Assembly: GCA_017416505.1 (NCBI GenBank)
Contig: JAFQCI010000060.1
Span: forward strand, 27,762 to 91,761
Direction: 5' to 3'
DNA: 64,000 nt
From: Lachnospiraceae bacterium
Lineage (GTDB): Bacteria > Bacillota_A > Clostridia > Lachnospirales > Lachnospiraceae
In this document: one piece after another, positions 7,143 through 13,791 of the stretch
Layout of the letters: the number at the start of each line of letters is the position of its first letter
Position numbering within the stretch: position 1 is the first letter of the stretch
Made by a program: the position numbers and the translations under genes
Notes under the pieces: model-generated
What the model was told of the DNA's origin: nothing
Database searches by the model: none
The model's input: the letters and a program-made list of their open reading frames with translations, nothing else

Positions 7143-7753
7143 GTAAGTTTGGTGATTATTGGGCATCTCAGTGTGGGAATCCCAGAGGAGTGGTTGGCAG
7201 CATTATGACTTGGGCTATGAATCGTGTAAACAATGTGATGTATCATGGCATGATAGAACATATGAAACTATCAGAAGATGTAAAAATTCTTGATGTGGGT
7301 TTTGGAAATGGATATTTAGAAAAATTAATTTACAAAAAAGTGAAATGTTCCATTTATGGAATTGATATATCAAAAGATATGGTGAAATCCGCTTCCGCAA
7401 AGAATAAAAAAGGGATTGCAAATGGAGATATTCATCTTTCCGTAGGAGATTGTTGCAACTTTACATTTGAAAATAATTCATTTGATATCGTCGCTACTAT
7501 GAATACCATTTATTTCTGGGATGATACGATACAGGGATTACAGGAAATATACAGAGTCTTAAGTGAGCATGGTGTTTTCTATAATGCAGTTCTTACCAAA
7601 GAAAGTCTGGATAAAGTGTTCTATACCAAAAACGGATTTAAAAAATTTGACCAAAAAGAATATGTAGAAATGGGGAAACGGGTTGGATTTAAAAACATTT
7701 CTTTTAAAAATTTAGGGGATAAATATGGTTTACTTGTGATTTATGAAAAGTAA
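7139..7753 (+). CDS. Class I SAM-dependent methyltransferase
   Basis: A 204-residue methyltransferase with motif I ILDVGFGNGYLEKLI (about residues 50-64), acidic motif II YGIDISKDMV, motif IV FDIVATMNTIYFW and a post-motif LQEIYRVLSEHGVFY. It is translationally coupled to the previous methyltransferase (ATGA overlap) yet differs from it in sequence, so this is an operon of two distinct enzymes rather than a recent duplication. An imperfect terminator follows. No transporter or regulator gene is linked that would reveal the substrate. Confidence 0.85.
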   Translation: MSKFGDYWASQCGNPRGVVGSIMTWAMNRVNNVMYHGMIEHMKLSEDVKILDVGFGNGYLEKLIYKKVKCSIYGIDISKDMVKSASAKNKKGIANGDIHLSVGDCCNFTFENNSFDIVATMNTIYFWDDTIQGLQEIYRVLSEHGVFYNAVLTKESLDKVFYTKNGFKKFDQKEYVEMGKRVGFKNISFKNLGDKYGLLVIYEK

Positions 7754-7754
7754 T

Positions 7755-7796
7755 AATGCTTGCAATAGAGGAAAAGAATATTGAGATGCATTTTTT
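7755..7796 (+). terminator. Terminator after methyltransferase operon
   Basis: Interrupted stem (AATGC and CAATA pair with TATTG and TGCATT, small bulges) followed by TTTTTT. It separates the methyltransferases from the ToxIN locus. Confidence 0.55.
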
Positions 7797-7834
7797 ATAA
7801 CAATTAAATACAAATGGATGGAAGAAAAAATCTA

Positions 7835-7863
7835 TTGCTATTTTTAGAAATTCTGCATATAAT
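7835..7863 (+). promoter_or_regulatory. Promoter of the ToxI-like RNA
   Basis: TTGCTA at 7835-7840, 17 bases, perfect TATAAT at 7858-7863. Transcription would begin near 7870, just before the perfect dyad AGATAGA-TAT-TCTATCT (7871-7887), and run into the tandem repeats. Confidence 0.75.
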
Positions 7864-7910
7864 GTATTATAGATAGATATTCTATCTTCCAAACAACTCT
7901 TGTTATTTAG

Positions 7911-8040
7911 GTGGAGAGTTTAACAACCGGAGAGTTCCTGCCGTTTAAGTGGAAGGTTTAACAACCGGAGAGTTCCTGCCGTTTAAGTGGAAGGTTTAAC
8001 AACCGGAGAGCTCCTGCCGTTTAAGTGGAGAGTTTTAACA
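7911..8040 (+). repeat. 38-bp tandem repeat, 3.4 copies
   Basis: Unit begins GTGGAAGGTTTAACAACC and ends CCTGCCGTTTAA. Copies 2 and 3 differ by one base (GTTCC against GCTCC); copy 1 differs at GAGAG against GAAGG; copy 4 stops after 16 bases. Direct adjacency without spacers excludes CRISPR. It is the repeat region of the RNA antitoxin. Confidence 0.95.
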
Positions 8041-8047
8041 GAAAGAG

Positions 8048-8070
8048 GCATCCATATGGATGCTTTTTTT
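8048..8070 (+). terminator. Attenuating terminator between antitoxin and toxin
   Basis: GCATCC at 8048-8053, 4-base loop, GGATGC at 8058-8063, then seven T. A short stem in this place is typical of ToxIN loci, where it sets the excess of antitoxin RNA over toxin mRNA. Confidence 0.85.
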
Positions 8071-8088
8071 ACATATGAGGGAGGTTTT

Positions 8089-8625
8089 ATGCAGTTATAC
8101 AGTATTTCAGATGAGTATATAAACTATCTAAGAAAGAAGTTTCCAAGAGTGTATTCCAATAAAGAAAATACCCGTGTGCATACAAGAAAATATTTAGGTA
8201 CAGTTATTGAAATTGAGTCGCATAAGTACTATATTCCATTATCGTCTCCCCAAAACAATCATGATTACATTATGGTGAATGGAAAAAAGACAATACGAAA
8301 AGATTCACTTATTGTTATGCGAATTGTCTCAGGGAAGGGCGATGGTATGGAATTAAAAGGAACGTTGCAGATTGGTACGATGATTCCGGTTCCAGATACA
8401 GAAATTGAACTGTATGATGTTGAGAATGAACCAGACCAAGCATATAAAGACCTTGTTAATGAAGAAATTATTTATATCCGTAAGCATGAGAAAGCCATCG
8501 TTAAAAATGCGAAGGTCTTATATAGTAAAAGGAAAGCTAAGGATGAAAACAGAGTTGTACAAAATTGCTTGGATTTTATAGCATTAGAAGCAGAATGTGA
8601 TAAATGGGAAGTAAAAACCACTTGA
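8089..8625 (+). CDS. toxN: ToxN/AbiQ family type III toxin endoribonuclease
   Basis: A 178-residue protein matching the ToxN/AbiQ family: N-terminal MQLYSISDEYINYLRKKFPRV, the strands YLGTVIEIESHKYYIPLSSP, then GTLQIGTMIPVPDTEIELYDV, and a helical C-terminus with YIRKHEKAIVKNAKVLY. Family members are sequence-specific RNases related in fold to Kid/MazF and inhibited by their repeat RNA; many abort phage infection. I chose the ATG at 8089 with AGGGAGG at 8078-8084; an upstream frame starting at 7987 runs through the antitoxin repeat and terminator and is spurious. Confidence 0.85.
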   Translation: MQLYSISDEYINYLRKKFPRVYSNKENTRVHTRKYLGTVIEIESHKYYIPLSSPQNNHDYIMVNGKKTIRKDSLIVMRIVSGKGDGMELKGTLQIGTMIPVPDTEIELYDVENEPDQAYKDLVNEEIIYIRKHEKAIVKNAKVLYSKRKAKDENRVVQNCLDFIALEAECDKWEVKTT

Positions 8626-8678
8626 CAAATGCCGTGAAAAAATGATAACATAACAGTGTTATCAAATAACGATGTTAT
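8622..8678 (+). promoter_or_regulatory. Promoter and twin operators of TetR/ABC regulator
   Basis: TTGACA at 8622-8627 with TAACAT 18 bases on (8646-8651). The palindrome ATAAC-N3-GTTAT occurs at 8650-8662 and 8666-8678. The same palindrome recurs at 9368-9380, ahead of the ABC exporter genes, tying the regulator to that operon. Confidence 0.65.
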
Positions 8679-8701
8679 GTTGTGTTATTGAGGTGATACA
8701 A

Positions 8702-9325
8702 TTGAAACAGGACAAAGAAACAAAGATGAAATTACTTGCTAGTGCCAGGGCAGAATTTTTGGACAAAGGATATATGAAAGCCTCTCTGCGTACCATTTGT
8801 AAGAATGCCGGGGTAACGACAGGTGCATTATATTTTTTCTTCCGGGATAAGGCGGATTTGTTTGAGGCATTGACCAAGGATGTGGTAGAAGCTATTTATG
8901 CCGTTATGAATGGACATTTTTCTATTGAACATGACATGGCAAAAAAGGGAGAACTAGGTCATCCGGAGGATGCGGATAATCACATGCATTATGATGATTC
9001 CCAAAGGATTATTCATATGATGTACCAGCATAGAGACGATGTGTTGCTGGTTCTTACCAAAAGTCAGGGTTCTACGATGGAAGGGCTTGTTGATCGATTT
9101 ATTGATACAGCAGAGCAACATTTTAAGAATATGGCTCGTGAAATGGAACAGATGCATCCGGATAAGAAGGTAGATGATGGGTTTATACATTGGCTTGCCC
9201 ATGAGCAGATAGGAGCATTTGTGTATATGATTACACATATTGAGGATGAAGAGCGGGGACTGAAATTTATGGAACAGCTCATCAACTATATGATAGCAGG
9301 ATGGTATGGAGTTTTTATGAATTAG
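8702..9325 (+). CDS. TetR/AcrR family transcriptional regulator
   Basis: A 207-residue regulator with a clear TetR helix-turn-helix (ASLRTICKNAGVTTGALYFFFRDKADLF, about residues 28-55). I chose TTG at 8702 because AGGTGA lies five bases upstream; ATG at 8726 is an alternative that trims eight residues, and the longer frame upstream would overlap both operators. The ligand-binding half is rich in Met and His. It precedes an ABC exporter with a shared operator sequence, so it probably represses both itself and the exporter until an exported compound binds. Confidence 0.85.
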   Translation: MKQDKETKMKLLASARAEFLDKGYMKASLRTICKNAGVTTGALYFFFRDKADLFEALTKDVVEAIYAVMNGHFSIEHDMAKKGELGHPEDADNHMHYDDSQRIIHMMYQHRDDVLLVLTKSQGSTMEGLVDRFIDTAEQHFKNMAREMEQMHPDKKVDDGFIHWLAHEQIGAFVYMITHIEDEERGLKFMEQLINYMIAGWYGVFMN

Positions 9326-9350
9326 AAGGACTAGGTAATTACTTAGTCCT
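9326..9350. repeat. Hairpin after the TetR gene
   Basis: AGGACTA and TAGTCCT pair across a 10-base loop directly after the stop codon. It is followed by A residues, not T, so it is not a normal terminator on the plus strand. Confidence 0.4.
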
Positions 9351-9367
9351 AAAAAAATAACACTTAC

Positions 9368-9380
9368 ATAACATTGTTAT
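9368..9380. promoter_or_regulatory. Third ATAAC-N3-GTTAT operator
   Basis: Same dyad as in the regulator promoter; here the symmetry extends to ACATAAC-ATT-GTTATGT (9366-9382). It lies 160 bases upstream of the ABC ATPase gene and probably lets the TetR protein control that operon. Confidence 0.6.
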
Positions 9381-9541
9381 GTTGCAGGTACAAAGTTATA
9401 GGTAATTGCAAAACTATTCCCAAGATATCTTAGGTGGTGCAATAAACAAATATATTGGCAGGCGTTTTTGTATTATGACTGATACAATATTATGGTTTTG
9501 CAAAGGCCTCAGTATAAGGTTTTGTAGAAAGGAATGAAATT

Positions 9542-10243
9542 ATGTATTTAGAAGTCAAAGACATGAAGAAAAGTTATGGTGAAGGTGGTAGCTATATTCA
9601 GGTATTGAAGGGGATTAGCACAGGAGTGGAAAAAGGTGAAATGTGTGTGATTCAGGGAACAAGTGGCTCTGGTAAGTCCACATTTTTAAATTGTATTGGC
9701 GGGTTGGATTTGTTGGACACCGGCAGCATCAAGGTAGATGGAGTGGAAATCGTAGGTATGAAACCGGATAAGCTTTCAGACTATCGAAGAGATAATTTGG
9801 GATTCATTTTTCAGTTTTATAATTTAATTCCTAATTTAACGGTTCGAGAGAATATTCAGGTGTGTGAATATCTGACAAAAAATCCTTTGGATATGGATGA
9901 ACTGATTGAAACTCTTGGTCTTACGGAGCATCAGAACAAGTTTCCAGCACAGCTTTCCGGTGGACAACAGCAAAGATGCGCCATTGCAAGAGCATTGATA
10001 AAAAATCCAAAGCTTCTTTTATGTGATGAGCCAACGGGTGCCTTGGATTCTAAGACCTCAAGAGATATTCTTGCATTGTTGGAAACCGTAAATGAAAAAT
10101 ATGGAACCACCATGCTTATTGTTACCCATAACAATTCCATCAAGAATATGGTACATAAGGTAATACGGATCAAAGATGGTCAGATCAGCAAGGAGTATCA
10201 CAACGAGACAAGGGTGCCTGCAATGGAACTGGAGGATTTATAA
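9542..10243 (+). CDS. ABC transporter ATP-binding protein (MacB/LolD type)
   Basis: A 233-residue ATPase. Walker A is GTSGSGKST (about residues 39-47), the Q-loop is FIFQFYNL, the signature is LSGGQQQR and Walker B is LLLCDEPTGALD, followed by a switch His in VTHN. These features place it in the MacB/LolD/FtsE subfamily, which powers FtsX-like mechanotransmitting permeases. The permease gene starts 1 base after its stop. GAAAGG precedes the ATG. Control by the upstream TetR is suggested by the shared operator. Confidence 0.92.
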   Translation: MYLEVKDMKKSYGEGGSYIQVLKGISTGVEKGEMCVIQGTSGSGKSTFLNCIGGLDLLDTGSIKVDGVEIVGMKPDKLSDYRRDNLGFIFQFYNLIPNLTVRENIQVCEYLTKNPLDMDELIETLGLTEHQNKFPAQLSGGQQQRCAIARALIKNPKLLLCDEPTGALDSKTSRDILALLETVNEKYGTTMLIVTHNNSIKNMVHKVIRIKDGQISKEYHNETRVPAMELEDL

Positions 10244-10244
10244 G

Positions 10245-12575
10245 ATGCAGAAAGTACTGAGAAAGAGAATATTAAGGGATTTAAAAGAAAATGGTATGCG
10301 TTATCTAGCCTTGAGCGCACTCATTATTCTTTGTATGTATATTATCATTTCGTTGATTGGAACCGCAGATACTATTATTATGGGTTCGGAAAAAGCAGCG
10401 AAACGCAACAATTTAGAGGATGGACAGTTTAGCTTGTTTGTTCCATTACAAGAGTCGGAAAAGAAAGAACTTGAGAAGCAAGGAATTACAATAGAGGAGC
10501 AGTTCTATCTGGAATATGAAATGGAAAATGGCAGCACCATCCGTGTATTTAAAAACAGAGAGGAAATTAACCTCATGGAAACCGTGGAAGGGCAAAGTGC
10601 AGATACGAAAGAGGAAGTAGTGATAGAGCGTCGGTATGCCGAGGAGCATGAAATTAAGGTAGGGGATGACATTACCATTGGCGACAAAGTATTTGAGGTT
10701 GTTGGTATTGGATGTACCCCGGATTATGATGCGGTATACAAGGATTTTACTGACAGTAGTGTTAACAGTGTCCAATTTGGAACAGCATTTGTAACAGAGG
10801 ATGCGTATGTGACATTACTGGATGAAGGAAAAAGCATCAGGGCAGAGGAATATGTGTATGCATATTTGTTAAATAATGCCATGACAAATGAGGAACTAAA
10901 GGAAGCATTAGAGAATTTGAAGGTGAATGCGAATTCTGTTGATAATACTTATTTTAGGGAGTATTTGGAAGAGGCAGATGTTTTTCCTGGGGAGTATTTT
11001 GATATTGAGATATCAAATCTTCAAAGCTTTATTAAAGTGGAGGATAATCCACGAGCAAAGGCAGCAGCTGAAGACCAGGTGATTAATAAATATGGTGGTC
11101 TTATTGCGGGGGCTATCATTTTGGTGTTGTTTGCCTATGTGATTTCAGTTTTTGTAGTATATGGCATTGAGAAGGAAAACACCACCATAGGTGCGTTATA
11201 TGCGTTAGGTGTAAAAAGAAAGGAATTGATTTTGCATTATCTTTGTCTTCCGGTTGTAGTAACATTTATTTCCGGAGCATTAGGTTGTGTAATAGGTTTT
11301 GCGGCCATTGGAGAAAGCACCATTATGGGTAATTGCTATGGTTATTTTTCTATTCCAAATATGCAGAATGTGTATCCTCCATACTTGATTGCCTATGGAT
11401 TGGTGCTACCGCCGGTTCTTTGTATACTGGTTAACTGGCTGATGATACGCAAGAAGTTAAATAAGCCGGCGCTTCAGATGCTTCGAAATGAGCAAAAACA
11501 TAGCCATATGCGCCAGATTAAATTAGGAAAGATGGGATTCGTTACCACCTTCCGCATCCGCCAGATGCTTCGTGAAGCCAGAACCTCACTAACGGTTGTG
11601 GGTGGTATGTTTATATCTTTGTTAATTCTGATGCTTGGTTTGGATTGTTACAGCATGTGCCGACGCATTAGTGAAGATAACAAAGCTGACACTAAGTTTG
11701 AATATTTATATACCTATAAATATCCGGAAAAGGAAGTTCCAAAGGGTGGTTATGAAGCATTTTCTAAGAGTGTGAAAAAGGAAAATCTAGGTTACAACTT
11801 AGATGTGACGATCCTAGGTATTACTGAGGATAATCCGTTTTTTGATGTGGAGCTTACTAACAGCAAGAGTGAGGTGGTTATTTCCTCGGCTATGGCGGAA
11901 AAATATGGCATTGAAGAGGGTGAGATTTTTGTGGTAGAGGATGAGGAAGCGAAGATGTATTATGCCTTTACCGTAAAGGAAATTGCACAGTATTCCACCA
12001 GTTTTTATGTGTTCATGGATATTGATTGCATGCGTGAAATGTTTGGAGAAAGCGATACCTATTATAATCAGGTGTTTGCAGACAAGGAGTTAGATATCGA
12101 CCAGGGACGTCTTTATGGTATTACTACGAAGAAGGATATTGAGAAGGCAGCAGATGTGTTTATTCATGAAATGACACCGATGATTACTATGATGATTGTA
12201 TTTTCATCTTTGATTTTTGCAGTGGTGATGTACCTGATGATGAAAGTGATGATTGACCGTTCGGCATTCCACATTTCTATGGTGAAGGTGTTTGGATATC
12301 GCACGAAAGAGATTAAGAAGCTTTATCTTAATGGGAACTTCTATATCATTGCAGTGGGGGCACTGATTTGTATTCCTCTTGCAAAGAAATGTATGGATTT
12401 GATCTATCCGGCTATGGTTTCTAATGTAGGATGTGGAATGAATGTTGCATTTACACCTGGGCTTTATGCCATCATTTATATAGGGGTTATTCTTGTATAT
12501 CTGGTGATTAACCGGTTGTTGGTAGGAAGATTAAACAAGGTGAATCTGGCAGAGGTTCTTAAAAACAGGGAGTAA
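10245..12575 (+). CDS. FtsX-like ABC transporter permease
   Basis: A 776-residue membrane protein with the two-FtsX-domain layout of Gram-positive antimicrobial-peptide or lipid exporters: a TM segment near residues 20-40, a large extracytoplasmic domain of about 240 residues, three TM helices (around GGLIAGAIILVLFAYVISVF and on), a second TM start at TVVGGMFISLLILMLG, another extracytoplasmic domain and three final TM helices. The ATG at 10245 has GGAGGA eight bases upstream. It pairs with the preceding ATPase. Likely substrates are antimicrobial peptides or lipoproteins, but this is inferred from the family. Confidence 0.88.
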   Translation: MQKVLRKRILRDLKENGMRYLALSALIILCMYIIISLIGTADTIIMGSEKAAKRNNLEDGQFSLFVPLQESEKKELEKQGITIEEQFYLEYEMENGSTIRVFKNREEINLMETVEGQSADTKEEVVIERRYAEEHEIKVGDDITIGDKVFEVVGIGCTPDYDAVYKDFTDSSVNSVQFGTAFVTEDAYVTLLDEGKSIRAEEYVYAYLLNNAMTNEELKEALENLKVNANSVDNTYFREYLEEADVFPGEYFDIEISNLQSFIKVEDNPRAKAAAEDQVINKYGGLIAGAIILVLFAYVISVFVVYGIEKENTTIGALYALGVKRKELILHYLCLPVVVTFISGALGCVIGFAAIGESTIMGNCYGYFSIPNMQNVYPPYLIAYGLVLPPVLCILVNWLMIRKKLNKPALQMLRNEQKHSHMRQIKLGKMGFVTTFRIRQMLREARTSLTVVGGMFISLLILMLGLDCYSMCRRISEDNKADTKFEYLYTYKYPEKEVPKGGYEAFSKSVKKENLGYNLDVTILGITEDNPFFDVELTNSKSEVVISSAMAEKYGIEEGEIFVVEDEEAKMYYAFTVKEIAQYSTSFYVFMDIDCMREMFGESDTYYNQVFADKELDIDQGRLYGITTKKDIEKAADVFIHEMTPMITMMIVFSSLIFAVVMYLMMKVMIDRSAFHISMVKVFGYRTKEIKKLYLNGNFYIIAVGALICIPLAKKCMDLIYPAMVSNVGCGMNVAFTPGLYAIIYIGVILVYLVINRLLVGRLNKVNLAEVLKNRE

Positions 12576-12600
12576 AAACAGGAATAAAAAATCAGGAATA

Positions 12601-12638
12601 AAAAATCAGCAGACACCTAGGTGTGTGCTGATTTTTTG
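12601..12638 (+). terminator. Terminator of the ABC exporter operon
   Basis: AAAATCAGCAGACACC pairs, with one mismatch, with its complement across a 3-base loop and ends in TTTTTT. Two copies of AGGAATAAAAAATCAG lie just before it as a short direct repeat. Confidence 0.8.
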
Positions 12639-12782
12639 CTTATACTAAGGCTGATAGAAATGTAAATTTCGTTATCTCCATTTTGTGGTACATTTCCGGT
12701 TGATTTTTTTTATGTAGCGAGATATGATAAAAATGTAAAGTATAGGGACAAAATAGAATGAAAATATTGAGATTGACAAGTA

Positions 12783-12978
12783 TATTATGATGTTGGGGGC
12801 AAAAGGTATTTTGACCCCATGATACCTACGAATTGCTCCGCACTTTGTGCTCCCGCAATTCTAAAACATTCGAAATCCGCCCTATTCGGGCTACTTTCTC
12901 ATGTTTTGCGGGTCCCAAAGTCATGTTTTTTTCATGCGAGCATGAAAAACATGACCTTTTGACCCTGGTATCATATTA
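12783..12978 (+). mobile_element. Repeat A copy 1 (MITE-like)
   Basis: About 196 bp and non-coding. The two ends are imperfect inverted repeats of about 25 bp (TATTATGAT...GGCAAAAGGT at the left, the complement of TAATATGATACC...GTCAAAAGG at the right). Internal hairpins are formed by CAAAAGGTATTTTG and by TCATGTTTTT...AAAAACATGA. Copy 2 at 18985 is nearly identical. It occupies most of the 443-base gap before the phosphorelay genes; the rest of that gap holds a terminator and no gene. Confidence 0.8.
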
Positions 12979-13018
12979 TACGGGAATAGAAAAAAAAGAA
13001 TGATATGGAGAGTACGTT

Positions 13019-13783
13019 ATGAGTAAAAATGTTGTATTTGTAGGTGAAAACAACAAGATGAACAATGAATTATATCAGTTATTAAACTGGCGTTTTAATG
13101 TAGATTACCATCATCCTAATGATGGGACAGAACTGAGTGATATTAGTGTTTTAGAGACGGTTTTGGTGATTGTCAGTATGGCGGGAGCCAAGGTTGACTA
13201 CAAGGATTTTTTTAGCGGATTAAAGGAGAATTGTCCAAAGCTTTCCGTGGTTACCATAAGCACTGAGTCTGAGAGCGAAGCTTACGAAGAATTTTATACG
13301 TGCAGGCAGTTTCATAAACTTTTACGTCCTGTGACCGGAGGGAGAATTTTGGAGGTTTGTGGGGCTATCATCGAAGGGGAGGATTACCTTGTAAATTATA
13401 ATGCACAGGATAGAAAGGAGCCCTTGCATATCCTTGTTGTGGATGATAACGCAATGGTTTTGCGTAATATCAAAAGTATTTTGGAACAGAATTATTCGGT
13501 GGCAGTGGCACCCTCCGGTGCACATGCCTTTGTCTCTCTTGGCAAAAAGGTTCCGGATTTAATTCTTTTGGATTATGAGATGCCCAAGATGAATGGCAAG
13601 GAAGTACTGCAAAAGTTACAAGAAGCGGAAGAATATGCGGATATTCCGGTTCTCTTTTTGAGCGGTATAGATAGTAGGGAAATTATTTTGGAACTTTTGG
13701 CATTAAAGCCTGCAGGTTATATTTTGAAGCCTGTAGATTCCAAAATGTTACTTGAGAGAATTGAGGATATTATCGGAAAGTAG
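13019..13783 (+). CDS. Response regulator with receiver domain
   Basis: A 254-residue protein. The C-terminal half (from about residue 137, ILVVDDNAMV) is a canonical receiver domain with phospho-acceptor Asp185 in LLDYEMPKMNG, a Thr/Ser position in LFLSG and the conserved Lys in YILKPVD. The N-terminal 125 residues resemble a degenerate receiver lacking the acidic pocket. There is no DNA-binding domain, so it probably signals through protein contact. A hybrid kinase gene follows 8 bases later, and the two should form a phosphorelay. Confidence 0.85.
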   Translation: MSKNVVFVGENNKMNNELYQLLNWRFNVDYHHPNDGTELSDISVLETVLVIVSMAGAKVDYKDFFSGLKENCPKLSVVTISTESESEAYEEFYTCRQFHKLLRPVTGGRILEVCGAIIEGEDYLVNYNAQDRKEPLHILVVDDNAMVLRNIKSILEQNYSVAVAPSGAHAFVSLGKKVPDLILLDYEMPKMNGKEVLQKLQEAEEYADIPVLFLSGIDSREIILELLALKPAGYILKPVDSKMLLERIEDIIGK

Positions 13784-13791
13784 GGATTTAC

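Larger units (their letters stand above)
7870..8070 (+). ncRNA. ToxI-like RNA antitoxin (type III TA)
   Basis: This is a presumed precursor RNA that holds three full 38-base repeats (7911-7948, 7949-7986, 7987-8024) and a partial fourth (8025-8040), and ends at an intrinsic terminator. In type III systems the toxin endoribonuclease cuts the precursor into single repeats, which fold and bind the toxin to inhibit it. The terminator lets most transcripts stop before the toxin gene. Promoter, repeat array, terminator and a ToxN/AbiQ-family gene occur in the canonical order, which is the main evidence. Confidence 0.82.

Noticed and set aside
7911..8040. CRISPR array
   Set aside because: The 38-bp units are directly adjacent without spacers, there are no cas genes, and a ToxN-type gene follows.
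7987..8088. N-terminal extension of the ToxN protein
   Set aside because: The open frame runs through the antitoxin repeat and its terminator; a strong ribosome site marks ATG 8089.
9326..9350. Intrinsic terminator after the TetR gene
   Set aside because: The stem is followed by an A-run on the coding strand, not T.
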